Source: Mermis nigrescens
Lineage: Eukaryota > Nematoda > Enoplea > Mermithida > Mermithidae
Reading direction: 5' to 3'
NCBI GenBank assembly: GCA_036768485.1
Contig: JAVLUZ010000223.1
Location: forward strand, 3,179,893-3,243,892
DNA length: 64,000 bases
Under the pieces are notes generated by a model that saw only the letters and a list, made by a program, of their open reading frames with translations, was not told the DNA's origin and did no database searches. Shown here piece after piece: positions 10,279 through 22,569 of the stretch. A program made the position numbers and the translations under genes. The first letter of the stretch is position 1. Every line of letters begins with the position of its first letter.

Positions 10279-12556
10279 CAAGTGAAAAAGTTCCTTCACT
10301 TGAAAATTTGGTGCATTTGACGAAAAATTTGCTATATTTTGTTAATCCGGTCGGCCAACTGAAGAAATTTCTTAAGTTTGAAATTAGGCTCATTTGACAA
10401 AAAATTTGTTATAGTTTTTGTTAATCCGGTCGGCCAACTGAAGAAATTTCTTCAGTTGAAAATTTTGTGCATTTGACGGAAAATCTGCAATATTATTGTA
10501 AATCTGATCGGCAAACTAAAGAAATTTCTTCAGTTGTAAACTTAATGAGTTTAACGAAAAATTTGCTATATTTTTGTTAATCTGGTCGGCCAACTGAAGA
10601 AATTTCTTCAGTTGAAAATTAGGCTCATTTGACGAAGAATTTGCTATATTTTTGATAATCCGATCGGCCAACTGAAGAAATTTCTTCAGTTGAAAATTTT
10701 GTGCATTTGACGGAAAATCTGCAATATTATTGTAAATCTGATCGGCAAACTAAAGAAATTTCTTCAGTTGTAAACTTAATGAGTTTAACAAAAAATTTGC
10801 TATATTTTGTTAATTCGGTCGTCCAACTGAAGAAATTTCTTAAGTTGGAAATTAGGCTCATTTGACGAATAATTTGCTATATTTTGTTTATCCGGTCGGC
10901 CAACTGAAGAAATTTCTTCAGTTGGAAATTAGGCTCATTTGACGAAAAATTTGCTATATTTTTGTTAATCCGGTCGGCCAACTGAAGAAATTTCTTAAGT
11001 TGGAAATTAGGCTCATTTGACGAAAAATTTGCTATATTTTGTTAATTCGGTCGTCCAACTGAAGAAATTTCTTAAGTTGGAAATTAGGCTCATTTGACGA
11101 AAAATTTGCTATATTTTGTAAATCCGGTCGTCCAACTGAAGAAATTTCTTAAGTTGGAAATTAGGCTCATTTGACGAAAAATTTGCTATATTTTTGTTAA
11201 TCTGGTCGGCCAACTGAAGAAATTTCTTAAGTTGGAAATTAGGCTCATTTGACGAAAAATTTGCTATATTTTGTTAATTCGGTCGTCCAACTAAAGAAAT
11301 TTCTTAAGTTGGAAATTAGGCTCATTTGACGAAAAATTTGCTATATTTTGTTTATCTGGTCGGCCAACTGAAGAAATTTCTTCAGTTGGAAATTAGGCTC
11401 ATTTGACGAAAAATTTGCTATATTTTTGTTAATCTGGTCGGCCAACTGAAGAAATTTCTTCAGTTTGAAATTAGGCTCATTTGACGAAAAATTTGTTATA
11501 TTTTTTGTTAATCTGGTCGGCCAACTGAAGAAATTTCTTCAGTTGGAAATTAGGCTCATTTGACGAGAAATTTGCTATATTTTTGTTAATCCGGTCGGCC
11601 AACTGAAGAAATTTCTTAAGTTGGAAATTAGGCTCATATGACGAAAAATTTGCTATATTTTGTTCATTCGGTCGTCCAACTGAAGAAATTTCTTAAGTTG
11701 GAAATTAGGCTCATTTGACGAAAAATTTGTTATATTTTTTGTTAATCCGGTCAGCCAACTGAAGAAATTTCTTCAGTTGGAAATTAGGCTCATTTGACAA
11801 AAAATTTGCTATATTTTGTTAATCTCGGTCGTCCAACTGAAGAAATTTCTTAAGTTGGAAATTAGGCTCATTTGACGGATAATTTGCTATATTTTGTTTA
11901 TCCGGTCGGCCAACTGAAGAAATTTCTTCAGTTGGAAATTAGGCTCATTTGACGAAAAATTTGCTATATTTTTGTGAATCCGGTCGGCCAACTGAAGAAA
12001 TTTCTTAAGTTGGAAATTAGGCTCATTTGACGAAAAATTTGCTATATTTTGTTAATTCGGTCGTCCAACTGAAGAAATTTCTTAAGTTGGAAATTAGGCT
12101 CATTTGACGAAAAATTTGCTATATTTTGTAAATCCGGTCGTCCAACTGAAGAAATTTCTAAGTTGGAAATTAGGCTCATTTGACAAAAAATTTGCTATAT
12201 TTTGTTAATTCGGTCGTCCAACTGAAGAAATTTCTTAAGTTGGAAATTAGGCTCATTTGACGAAAAATTTGCTATATTTTGTAAATCCGGTCGTCCAACT
12301 GAAGAAATTTCTTAAGTTTGAAATTAGGCTCATTTGACGAAAAATTTGCTATATTTTTTGTTAATCTGGTAGGCCAACTCGAAGAAATTTCTTCAGTTGA
12401 AAATTAGGCTCATTTGACGAAAAATTTGCTATATTTTTGTTAATCCGGTCGGCCAACTGAAGAAATTTCTTAAGTTGAAAATTTTGTGCATTTGACGGAA
12501 AATCTGCAATATTATTGTAAATCTGATCGGCAAACTAAAGAAATTTCTTCAGTTGT
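10279..12556 (-). repeat. Palindromic tandem array 2 (about 29 units, 77-79 bp), inverted relative to array 1
   Basis: About 29 regular units start at 10355, 10434, 10512, 10590 and so on to 12531, plus a degenerate unit at 10279. Each opens with the same 26-bp palindrome as array 1; many units carry CTTAAG in place of CTTCAG in the second arm. The linker is the reverse complement of the array 1 linker (shared core TTGACGAAAAATT). A block of five units at 10823-11132 recurs at 11833-12142 with identical spacing, a higher-order period of 1010 bp (13 units). Confidence 0.93.
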
Positions 12557-12599
12557 AAACTTAATGAGTTTAACGAAAAATTTGCATTATTTTTGTCAA

Positions 12600-13299
12600 T
12601 CGGAGTTCGTATAGTATTTCTTATTTCATATCTTTTACTCACAGGCGACTGGTTGATAAAGAGAACAATTTTGCAAAATTCGAAGGTTAAATTTGAAAAA
12701 AAGGAGTCTAACAAAGACTTATTCATAATAATTGATGATATTTCCCCATTGAATGTATCGCTTGTCTTATTTTATATTTTGAAGTGTATTTTTAATGCAC
12801 TTACACAAATGAATAGAAAAGTGCACCACTAATCGCATAAAGTAGTATGCCTACGTCGCGCATTTGAAAAATCGGTCATTTTCTGTAAATTTCCGTCCCT
12901 CTTTATGAATACTTGTGATTTTAGCATAAATTACTATGATTTTTCCATAAATGCTGTGGTTCTACCTGAAATACGCAAAATGAAGGTATATTGTTGTATT
13001 TTATTTATCCTGAAACTTAAACTTTAAGAAAATGCGGTATTGCACACAATGAATGCACTTTTTGTGCATCTGGAGGGAGGAATGCGGTCAAATTCAGATT
13101 ATTTGAAAAAAATGAAGCATTTTTCAGACTTGCTATGGCGCCTCATGCTTTTCTTCACTAGGGAAAAAGCGGCTTTGCTATAAGAAATAGGCATGAAATT
13201 CATACTCTTGCTCATGAAAACATCAAAAAGCCGGTTTTTGTGCCCACTTTTGCACCAAAAATTTTCTTTTGGATGTAACAGTTTTGGTTTGGACGACGT
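12600..13299. other. AT-rich stretch with nothing recognisable
   Basis: Overlapping short frames on both strands (12535-12726 minus, 12593-12832 plus) extend out of array 2 and show no protein features. Confidence 0.5.
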
Positions 13300-13386
13300 T
13301 ACTTGGAATTGTGGATTATTAAGGATGTAAAAGGAGGGGACTGGGAAAAATCCACCTAAAGTCGCAAAATCTGCTAAAAGCAGCAA
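13300..13386 (+). repeat. Fragment of the foldback repeat found at 31868 and 59328
   Basis: It shares TTGGAATTGTGGATTATTAA and AAAGTCGCAAAATCTGCTAA with the foldback copies, and stops where the gag relic begins. It is a solo arm without its inverted partner. Confidence 0.7.
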
Positions 13387-13389
13387 ATA

Positions 13390-14089
13390 AGAGCAAATAA
13401 CACATCCATTCTACCTTCGGATGATAAATTCGCAATAGGTAGTGTTCCTATAGAAACTGGAAACTCGGTCGATGCATCCAGCAAAACACTTTCTGACAAA
13501 ATGATCGTTAATAATGATACTAGCTTTCACACGAATAGTAATAAGCCTGAAGACAAAGCCGTTTTAACCACCTCTATTTTCGATAGGGAAAGTAATGCTT
13601 CTGAATAGCAAAATGAGGACAAAAATCGTCCACTTTCGACTATTCTCGAGAATATTCAAAAAATGCATTTTCAACATGCGCAAGAGATGCGCCAGATTTG
13701 AGAATAAATTAATAGTCTTTGTCACAAGGCTATGTCTTCTGATCGCCCTGAGGCGAGTCAGCCTTTGCGATCACATACTGATGATAATGTAATTGGCGAT
13801 ACACCTATCGGATTACCTAAATGGCGTATTGAGCAGTCTAAACATACTGAAATAGACTCCGATAATTCATCACCTATTATTCGGCCTCAAAATACTAATT
13901 CTAAATCTAGAGTCGAACGTCCGGAAGGACTTTTATGCCTATCTTACCCATAAGTGAGCGCATACCTGTCGATTTCGCGCCTAATTGCTTGCAAATTTAC
14001 GAGCAGCACGTTCAAAAACCATTTCTGGGGATCATTTACCTAACTGTGCATATTTTGCAGTGGCTCCCTTAAATCAGCTAGTGCTGAGT
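13390..14089 (+). pseudogene. gag: LTR-retrotransposon gag relic, upstream part
   Basis: Around 13391-13606 and on to 13701 one plus frame is open apart from a single stop, with a hydrophilic, Ser/Asn/Asp-rich composition; a second open frame runs 13732-13953 (73 codons from ATG). Codon use looks like the gag part at 23019-24200 and unlike the surrounding AT-rich repeats. The relic stops at GTGCTGAGT (14081-14089), the exact 9-bp duplication flanking the foldback element, and resumes after the second copy at 23010-23018. I infer one gag gene split by that insertion. Several stops and frameshifts make it non-functional. No matching LTR was found. Confidence 0.5.
14081..14089. other. Left copy of 9-bp target-site duplication GTGCTGAGT
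   Basis: It is identical to 23010-23018; the neighbouring bases differ on both sides, so the duplication is exactly 9 bp. Confidence 0.85.
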
Positions 14090-14119
14090 AGTAAAGCCGC
14101 CCAACCAGCGCTACAATGG

Positions 14120-14191
14120 TTAAGCATATAGCCGTGCTTAAGCATATAGCTGAGCTTAAGCATATAGCACACGCATAAGCATATAGACTCT
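14120..14191 (+). repeat. Four 18-19 bp subterminal tandem repeats (TTAAGCATATAG core)
   Basis: Copies start at 14120, 14138, 14156 and 14175. The mirror set is at about 22912-22977 in the right arm. They lie just inside the terminal repeat, where transposase-binding repeats are often found; that role is inference. Confidence 0.75.
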
Positions 14192-14583
14192 GAAAGTATA
14201 GGCGAGAAGCATCGAACTCGAGCAATCTATTTTAAGCATGTTTTTCGAACTTCGAGACATGTAAGCGCGTGTATAATAAATCATCATCAAAAGCGAAGCA
14301 TTAAATTTGGACGCTTTATGTTATTCATTTTCATGTTATTTATAGTTCATGGGTGCTTAGTGAATTTAATCCTATGTGTGCAATCATTTTATTTCTTGTA
14401 CATTTATGTAGGTTCTACAGCTTATCAGACAGAACTTATGTTATTCATTTCATCATATGTGCAGAGCCATTTTATTTCTTGTTCATTTTTTGCAGTGAAA
14501 TCATTTTATTTTAAGTTTGCACAGCTTATCATGTCCATGCACAAACGCGCGCCAATTTTTCGATCCATACCTACTTTTGCGAG

Positions 14584-14590
14584 TATAAAA
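14584..14590 (+). promoter_or_regulatory. Candidate TATA box of the left-arm F-box gene
   Basis: TATAAAA lies in a GAGTATAAAATC context, 53 bp before the ATG at 14643. The same box and spacing are kept in the right arm (18202-18208, minus), while sequence further in has diverged. Confidence 0.5.
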
Positions 14591-14642
14591 TCTTGAAACC
14601 GACGCATTTTCGCACCATATTTTTTGTATCATTATTGCAAAC

Positions 14643-15414
14643 ATGTTATCCCTTGTTGGATTGCCCCGCGAAGTTAAACGTGTTGTTTTCCTTAATCTCG
14701 ACCTCAAGTCGAAATTTCGCACATCTCAGGTATCTAGGGAGTGGAATAGGGTCGCCATATCCACCCCAGCGCCCACTGACGATCAGATGACGTTATTTTT
14801 GGGGTTTACTGGCGTATCTTCCGGAAAAAGGTGACTATACTGTAGGTTTCCGACCCGGAACAGCAACAACGGTCGACTCTGTCTTGGCCTATAGACCATG
14901 AAGCCACAATAGATCTGTTCTCGCAACGGGTCATTGGGGCCCTGTTATCATGCAACAATTCGAGAATGACTCTAAGAAAAACAGAGTTTGAAAGCGTTGT
15001 GATCAACAACCTGGCGTGGATGGATCGCAATTGTTACAGGGTTGAGAAATTAAAAGCGCACGCATTGCGTTGTCGACTTTGAATTTGTCGAATTTATCAG
15101 AAATATCAACCTCAGCAAGATCATACTTGACAATTGTGTTATCCAGCAACAATATAATGATTTTTTAGCGGGTATATTTGCAAACGCACCCCGTGTGTTC
15201 TTACATACGCTTCAATTTTTCAAACTGGTGTGAGGGTGATTTTTCTGCACGCTTGCACCATTGTCTCAAGCATGATGTACATATTCGGATGTCGCGTTCG
15301 ACCAGTGCACGATTTGTTTCGATGCAAATTTTTTGGGATTCACACACTCGCGCGAATTTGAAGATTATTTCGCATCTGTTTTACGCTCATGGAAGTGGGT
15401 TTGAACCCACTTAG
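14643..15414 (+). pseudogene. F-box gene, left arm of the foldback element (broken)
   Basis: The ATG at 14643 opens a 63-codon frame whose residues 7-39 fit an F-box: LPREVK near the start, a hydrophobic FLNLDLKSK core, then VSREWNRVA. F-box proteins bind Skp1 in SCF ubiquitin ligases, and the C-terminal part picks the target. The frame stops at 14832-14834. Against the right arm it lacks about 330 bp around 14935 and has a 2-bp deletion and a small insertion further on, so the C-terminal homology continues in shifting frames (14900-15080 and 15178-15410). The original end lies at the centre of the palindrome. It keeps the F-box better than its partner but could not make the whole protein. 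The C-terminal resemblance to nematode F-box-associated regions is by eye only. Confidence 0.62.
15393..15412. other. Perfect 9-bp hairpin at the centre of the foldback element
   Basis: AAGTGGGTT, then TG, then AACCCACTT, lies at the left border of the 62-bp loop between the arms. It could help fold the transcript or mark the original duplication joint. Confidence 0.6.
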
Positions 15415-15463
15415 GCTTGACAGTTTGCTTCGCCTTAAGTGAGTACAAATTACGCCATGAGCG

Positions 15464-17169
15464 CAGGGCGCGCATAGAGGTTTAGCGGCCCTGGGCGAAA
15501 CCTTTTTTGCGGCCCCCATAATTTTTAAAACTGGTATTATAGGCATCATAATTATCACTTATGTATATCCTTTACATATGTACCTATATGATCGCAGTTA
15601 GCATCTTACTGTAAATTTACTAAGAAAATATTGTGCTACATTATTTTTATTAGGTTTTGTATGTTTTTTTCTCAAATAATTTACCTATTTCTTGAATGAT
15701 GATGTGCTTTATTACAAAATAACTTGCCTAGCTTTCTGAGCGGCAAACTGGTCAATCAATTGCAAAAAAATCTAACGAAGATGATAAATCCTTTTCAATT
15801 GAAATAATCGCTAGTGCACTTAGACGAGAATCAGTCATAGTTGACCGCAAATATGTCTTTATTAATTTCAGTTCCGAGAAGGAACGTTCTGCTGAGGCCA
15901 CAGCAATAGGTATTGTAAGTAAAATTCTGAAATCAATTATAAGGTTCGGGAAAACATCCTGGAAGTCATATGATAGATATTTAAGAGTAGCTAGTGGCGA
16001 AGTTAATTCATTTGGACTTTACTTGATCGAGCAAGAGCTTTTAGCTCAGTGTACATGTCTGGTCCATGTGCATGACATGAGCAATTCATCATCTTCCCAT
16101 GTTTTTAAAGCTGGTATTCGTGGGTAGTGCTCAATGAGAAACTTTGAAAACGGTATTTCTTAGCCATATCATTATTTTTAAAACAATTTTTCGACCTCTT
16201 AAAAACCTTGCACCTACCCCCGGGATTTTGTTGCTGCCCACATATGCTGCGGGGGTCTTAGGTGGCGCAGTCAAGCGTTTCCTGCGGGGTCCGGGACAGA
16301 GTCCCATAAATTTTGTAAAAGCATTCTAATGTCAAATAATAACATCAAAATTTTCGCAAAAACGGCCAAACTTCGGTCCTGAATGGAGCCCAAAAACACT
16401 CAAAATTGATGAACTCTTACATCTCACAAAACTTCTGAGCTGAAATGCGTTTTTGGACCTCTGCTAATTACATAGCGCAGCAACGGGTCGCTGCCAATAA
16501 GATATAGAAAAATGTATAAATTGAACTTTTTCTTTTACCCTTTTCAGGCCCATTTGTGACCTTCTTATTAAGAAGATGCAGTTCAGGAAAACAGGAAATG
16601 CACAAAAACATAAGAATATTTGGCCATTTCTTTCATTTAAAATAGGATTGTGTCTCTTGTAAAGAAAGACAAGAAAGCAAAGAATAGACAAACTGGTACA
16701 CAATCATTTTCGCTACCTTTAGTTTTATGCTCAGTAACCATGCGCACTTTCATTCAGTGAACAGATAGTGCATTAAATTACTAGTGATGTGAAGTGCTAG
16801 ATTATTTCAGCTGATTCAAGCTTTTAAATTCATTTGATCTATGGCTCGGTGCAAAGCGCCGGAAAATTTTGACATTTTAGCCTTTTTGAACTCAATTTTC
16901 TGGACACACATTATTGCAACAGAAAAATCAACAATATGTCTGAAAAATGAGATCAAGTATAGCTCAGTCAGCGTTCTCTTAAAAATGCAAGTAAAGATTT
17001 TTAACTGACTGTGTTTGCATTAGAACATCGAAAAATCGATCCTTTTGAACGTATGTATTGAATTATTGTGAGAGGGCCGCTAAAAAATGAATTCCTATAA
17101 CGGCATGCACTACAACTTTTTTAGCGGCCCTGAGCGGCCACACAGTTCGCACCCCTAGGCACGGCTATG
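15464..17169. mobile_element. hAT-like element (1.7 kb) in the loop of the foldback element
   Basis: Flanks CATGAGCG (15456-15463) and CCTGAGCG (17170-17177) match at 7 of 8. Removing the insert joins the loop to the right arm in the expected sequence. The ends CAGGGCGCGCATAGAGG and, by reverse complement, CATAGCCGTGCCTAGGGG are an imperfect inverted repeat, and both subterminal regions carry TAGCGGCCCTGRGCG. It holds an M1 fragment at about 16120-16246 but no transposase frame. Confidence 0.75.
16120..16246 (-). mobile_element. M1 MITE fragment
   Basis: It ends ...GTTGCTGCCCACATATG, the M1 left terminus on the minus strand, preceded by ACCTTGCACCTACCCCCGGG as in other copies. The other end is shortened. 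No TSD was found. Confidence 0.6.
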
Positions 17170-17177
17170 CCTGAGCG

Positions 17178-18149
<972 letters not shown>

Positions 18150-18201
18150 GTTTGCAATAATGATACAAAAAATATGGTGCGAAAATGCGTCGGTTTCAAG
18201 A

Positions 18202-18208
18202 TTTTATA
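18202..18208 (-). promoter_or_regulatory. Candidate TATA box of the right-arm F-box gene
   Basis: TATAAAA on the minus strand, 53 bp before the ATG at 18149, mirrors 14584-14590. Confidence 0.45.
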
Positions 18209-18469
18209 CTCGCAAAAGTAGGTATGGATCGAAAAATTGGCGCGTGTTATGTGCATGGACATGATAAGCTGTGCAAACTTAAAATAAAATGATTTCAGTG
18301 CAAAAATGAACAATAAATAAAATGGCTCTGCACATATGATGAAATGAATAACATAAGTTCTGTCTGATAAGCTGTAGAACCTACATAAATGTACAAGAAA
18401 TAAAATGATTGCACACATAGGATAAAATCGCTAAGCACTAGTGATGTAAAAGATCCAAATTTTTACCCA

Positions 18470-18640
18470 GATCCAGATCCAGATAAAGATCGGGTTCAGA
18501 TTTTCTGGCAGATTCAGATCCAGATCAGATGACCAGATCAGAAAATAACCAGATCCAGATCCAGATCGTTTTGCCAGATCAAAATTTAAAAAGATCCAGA
18601 TACAGATCCAGATCCAGATAAAAATATTTTTTGTGCAGCA
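18470..18640. repeat. Degenerate (GATCCA)n subterminal array
   Basis: Repeated CCAGATCCAGATC with small breaks; mirrored at 22570-22720. Long frames here (18431-18757 minus) are repeat translation. Confidence 0.9.
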
Positions 18641-19182
18641 ATTTAAAAAAAAGCAGGGCACAAAGCGCCCAAGCCCACATGGATTGGGGAGTCGGGTGGC
18701 AGGACTAATATAACAGCCCCCAGAGGGGTCTGGGGCAGAGCCGAGGAAAATTTGCATTTTAGAGCATTTACATAAAAATTATATCAGTAAAAATAGCTTA
18801 AAAAGTAGAAACTCACAAGTTTAGACTTTTACCAATGGACATGAAATTGAGGCATGAAAAATGTAAAAATTATTACAATAGCTTTAATTGATAACTTTAT
18901 AAACAAAACGGCATTAAATTTTCACAGAACGTGAGATGTCCGGAATTTGGCAACATTGTGGTTAAACGGGAGAAACAAATGCTTCTTTCGATTGCTTGTA
19001 AGAAAGAAATGATGTATTATTTCAGAGGGATATCACTGTCAAATAACAAACGATACATTACCCAACAACACAAAATACAATACTATGAAGAAACCTGCTT
19101 AATTTCAATTCAACAAAGAAAAACGCTGTTAAAATTCATGAAAAATGACAGATGCACCTACTAAAACTATACATATACAGCA

Positions 19183-19330
19183 TAGAAATTCTGGGGGGTC
19201 AAGGTCAAATTTTTTTTCAAACATCAGAAGAAGCGATAAAAATGGTCCATGGGCTGGGCACTAAAAATATTGTTTTTAGACGTTTCTCGATGTCGCGCAT
19301 CCACTGGAACAACTTTTATAACAAAAAGTT
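19183..19330 (+). mobile_element. M1 MITE fragment
   Basis: It shows the internal M1 order: AATTCTGGGG, TAAAAATGGT, a degenerate ACACCATTTT and GACGTTTCTCGATG. The left terminus is degraded and no TSD is visible. Confidence 0.55.
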
Positions 19331-19602
19331 TTCGAAAAATGTCAAAATTTTCCCATTTTTATGCAAAAAAATCTCTCAAAGGTCAATTCTGATGATAATT
19401 TATGTGAAAAAATACATTTTTATCACTTAAATTACTTTTCTGCAGAGCTCAGAGCTTTAAAAATTTTTCTAAAACCAAAACAAATTATGGGGGTCAGCGG
19501 CAATTTTTGGCCATTCTAAGGGGGCGGGTCAGCACGGATCTGGGCGGGAGGTCAAAATCCCCAGCAGACCCCTCTCCCACCCCCGCGTGCATGGGTGATG
19601 TC

Positions 19603-19805
19603 CACACCTGAGCGTGGGGGGTTTGGGGGTATGCACCTAAATTTTTTTCTTTTTTTCGCAATTTTTTGATGCCAATGGATAGAGCTCGATGAGGAACGTC
19701 GAAAAATGGTGGTTTTTCGCCATACCACCATTTTTAAGGCAATTTTTTGACCTTTGAAAAATCTTGCACCCCCTTCCCCCAGAATTTTTTTGCTGCCCAC
19801 GTATG
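19603..19805 (-). mobile_element. hAT-like MITE M1 with perfect 8-bp TSD
   Basis: GTGATGTC flanks both sides (19595-19602 and 19806-19813). The ends are CACACCTGAGCGTGGG and, by reverse complement, CATACGTGGGCAGC. At 203 bp this is the copy that best fixes the M1 termini. Confidence 0.9.
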
Positions 19806-19813
19806 GTGATGTC

Positions 19814-20010
19814 TCAACAGCCCCACCAGTCCCAACAGCTTCACCGTTTCAACAGCCCCACCAAAAATCCCAACAGTCCAACCCGTCCCAACAACCCCAC
19901 CAGTCCCAACAGCCCCACCAGTCCCAACAGTCCTACCGTTCCAACAGACCCACCAATAATCTTAACAGCCCTATCCCAACAGCCCCACCGTCCCAGCAGC
20001 CCCACCAGTA
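19814..20010 (+). repeat. Minisatellite, about 18-bp CCCAACAGCCCCACCAGT unit
   Basis: About 10 imperfect units. The inverted counterpart is at 22118-22445. Proline/glutamine-rich and GLLGL-type frames here are repeat translations. Confidence 0.9.
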
Positions 20011-20104
20011 ATCCCAGCAGCCTCACCATTACTGCAATTGCCATGATACAATATAATATATTCAGGCAATATTAATTTTTTATGAAAGACATTTCTTGAC
20101 TATT

Positions 20105-20345
20105 TTCCGAATTCGGCGATATCGCCGATTTTTGTCGGCGATATCGCCGATTTTACCGATTCAGTCGGGAACGTCGTCGATATCGCCGACAAACATCGGG
20201 AAAGTCGGCGATATCGCCATTGAAAGTCGGGGAAGTCGGCGATATCGCCGACTGAAATCGGGAAAGTCGGCAATAGATGCATTCATAATGACCAGCACAA
20301 CAGAACACAAACCGACTAAAATCGGGAAAGTCGGCAATAGGTACA
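20105..20345. repeat. Tandem TCGGCGATATCGCCGA palindromes, left block
   Basis: Repeated 14-16 bp perfect palindromes (CGGCGATATCGCCG) and half-sites GTCGGGAAAGTCGG. A second block lies at 21340-21530, so the two may be the ends of another nested element; no terminal repeat or TSD was found. Confidence 0.8.
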
Positions 20346-20703
20346 TACAAAATTTTTAACGCGTACCCTTTGTTTTTAGCCCAAAAAGGGACTTCAGAAA
20401 AAATGTTGCTCTCCACCCCTCCCCCAGAAATTTTTTACTGTGCATGTCTGCGGCCAAGTCAGAAATTTTCTCGGAAAACTAGGGCAGAAATAAGGACAAA
20501 AGGTAATAAAAAATCGCAATTTTTTCACAACTGTCTGAATTTCGTTCTTTATCATGAATTGTGGTAGAATTGGCGCTAATTTGACTTTTCTAGCACTTTT
20601 TCAGTCGTTTTTGGCCCTAAAATTCGAAATAATTTCGAATTATGGTACCGGCTGACCCCCTAGATTGACCATGCTGTGCATCTATGGTCTGGAGGCTCAG
20701 AGC

Positions 20704-20963
20704 CACACGTGGGCATGGGGGTTTGGGTGTATGCATCCCCCTAGAAGGCAAAATACACAACATGAAAACCAGAATACCTCCCAGAAATCGATTTTTGAAT
20801 TTTTTAGCATTTTTCGCGAAATTTGATGCCAATGGATAGGGCTCGATGAGAAATATCGAAAAATGATGCTTTTTCGCCCTACCACCATTCTTAAGACCAT
20901 TTTTTGACCTTTGAAAAATTTTTACACTCCCCTCCCCCAGAATTTTTGTGCTGCCCACGTATG
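20704..20963 (-). mobile_element. M1 MITE with decayed 8-bp TSD
   Basis: It begins CACACGTGGGCATGGGG and ends ...GCTGCCCACGTATG. Flanks CTCAGAGC (20696-20703) and CTCTGGGC (20964-20971) match at 6 of 8. Length 260 bp. Confidence 0.78.
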
Positions 20964-21339
20964 CTCTGGGCCCCCAGAATCTGAAAGTCCCCTAAAAATC
21001 AATTGACCTCGGAATTCAATGTTTAATGCGATTTTTGGCATTTTGGCCCCATTGGACTTGCAGGTACGAACGTATGTACATACAAATATGTAATAGCACA
21101 AAGTGTCAAGATGCGTGCAGAAAAGTCAGTTGAGTATCTCAGCTAATTAAAATTCATGACGTAAGATAGTAAGCAGTATAGTTTTTCTGTACTCGCAGCT
21201 AAAAGTACGTACATAATATGTGTTAATCAATAGGATTTGTTATGTAGTCAGGCACCTAGATTGGTGGTACCTATATATGTACTTTAAGATGATGCTTACG
21301 TAGACAACAGCATACCTAGCGCTTACTTCAATGCACCGA

Positions 21340-21530
21340 AAATCGGCGATATCGTAGAAAAATAGGATGGCTTCCTATTCTTACGATTTTAGTCGGCGAC
21401 ATCGCCGACAAAAATCGGGAAAGTTGACGATATCGCCGACTAATAATCGGAAAAATCGGGGCACTTCTGAACCGGGAAAAAGTGTCGGCGATGTCAGCGA
21501 TATTGCCGATTTTTACTTCTGAACCGGGCT
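21340..21530. repeat. Tandem TCGGCGAYATCGCCGA palindromes, right block
   Basis: Degenerate copies of the 20105-20345 motif; CACTTCTGAACCGGG-type words occur twice near its end. Confidence 0.75.
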
Positions 21531-22117
21531 TAAGACCATAAATGAGTGTGCAGGTTTACATTTTCAGAATAAGTCTACCTGAGAAACTGGTAGACCTGCC
21601 AGAATTGGAGCCTCAGCATTTGCGCGAATCCAGGATTTTGCCTCATTCAAGTTAACTTGCAAGATTGGATTCCTGCTCATTATAGTCTACTCTACACTGC
21701 CAGAAAAAAATTGAAAAAGATTCTAGTTAAAAAAGGAAAGATAAGTGTTAAAATTAAATGAAAATCAAAACTTTCATGCTAATCTGCTTCAAAATAGCCA
21801 GAAAATGTGGATCAGCGTAGTCTTAACGCTATTTTAACATTCATACCAGTTATGAGGTCAATTTTTGGCTCAAAACTCATTCTCCAGACCGGTCGTGCTT
21901 TGCATCTATGATTATAACAGTGAGGCAGTTGGAAACAACATTAGCAGCGAACAAATTCTGTGGGTCTGGTGGGTTAAAGTGACCAAAAAATGTGCTAAAA
22001 ATAGAATTCTAGGGGTCTAACATAATTTGGGGGATTTCCAGAATTTCGGGTTGGGGGTTAAACTCTAAACATCCCTTCCCCCACGCTTATGTAAGCTTAG
22101 GACAGTGCGACTGTTAG

Positions 22118-22445
22118 AACGGTAGGACTGCTGGAACGGTGGAACTGCTAGGATTTGAAGGGACTCGTGGGACTGGTTGGGCTGTTGGGATTATTGGTGG
22201 GGTTGTTAAGACGGTGGGGCTGTTGGAACAGTGGGGTTGTTGGGACGGTGGGACTGTTGGGATTGGTTGGGCTGTTGGGATTGGTGGGGCTGTTAGGATT
22301 GGTGTGGCTGTTGGGATTATTGGTTGGGCTGTTGGGATGGTGGGGCTGTTGGGACTGGTGGGGCTGTCGGGATTATTGGTGGGGCTGTTGGGATGGTGGG
22401 GATGTTGGGACGGTGGGACTGTTGGAGACTGGTGGGGCTGTTGAG
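22118..22445 (-). repeat. Minisatellite, inverted counterpart of 19814-20010
   Basis: About 18 units of GGGACTGGTGGGGCTGTT and variants, the reverse complement of the 19814-20010 unit. Confidence 0.9.
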
Positions 22446-22569
22446 ATACAATCCGTGCATGTAAGGTTACAACTAATTAGATGACCTGCTTACAGTAAAT
22501 CGTAAAACAGAAAGAGTACCATCGTGCAAAAATAACTTTCTGATCTGTTTAACCAGATATAACTTGACT

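Larger units (their letters stand above)
19588..22459. mobile_element. Nested element with CCCAACAGCCCCACCAGT subterminal arrays
   Basis: An 18-bp type repeat (CCCAACAGCCCCACCAGT) at 19814-20010 recurs as its reverse complement at 22118-22445. Just outside both arrays is a shared inverted terminal word (TGCATGGGT-GATGTCTC against TGCACGGATTGTATCTC), interrupted on the left by M1 copy 19603-19805. I infer a transposon nested in the 4.3-kb hAT-like element. The exact borders and TSD are unclear. Confidence 0.55.

Noticed and set aside
15340..15558. A frame of 72 codons at the foldback centre
   Set aside because: It crosses the junction between the foldback loop and a hAT-like element, so it cannot be an original gene.
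19754..20075. Proline/glutamine-rich protein and, at 22139-22484, a Gly/Leu-rich membrane-like protein
   Set aside because: Both are translations of the same 18-bp minisatellite in opposite orientations, open in several frames.
20096..20416. Overlapping frames on both strands rich in Ile, Arg, Ser and Asp
   Set aside because: Translations of the TCGGCGATATCGCCGA repeats.
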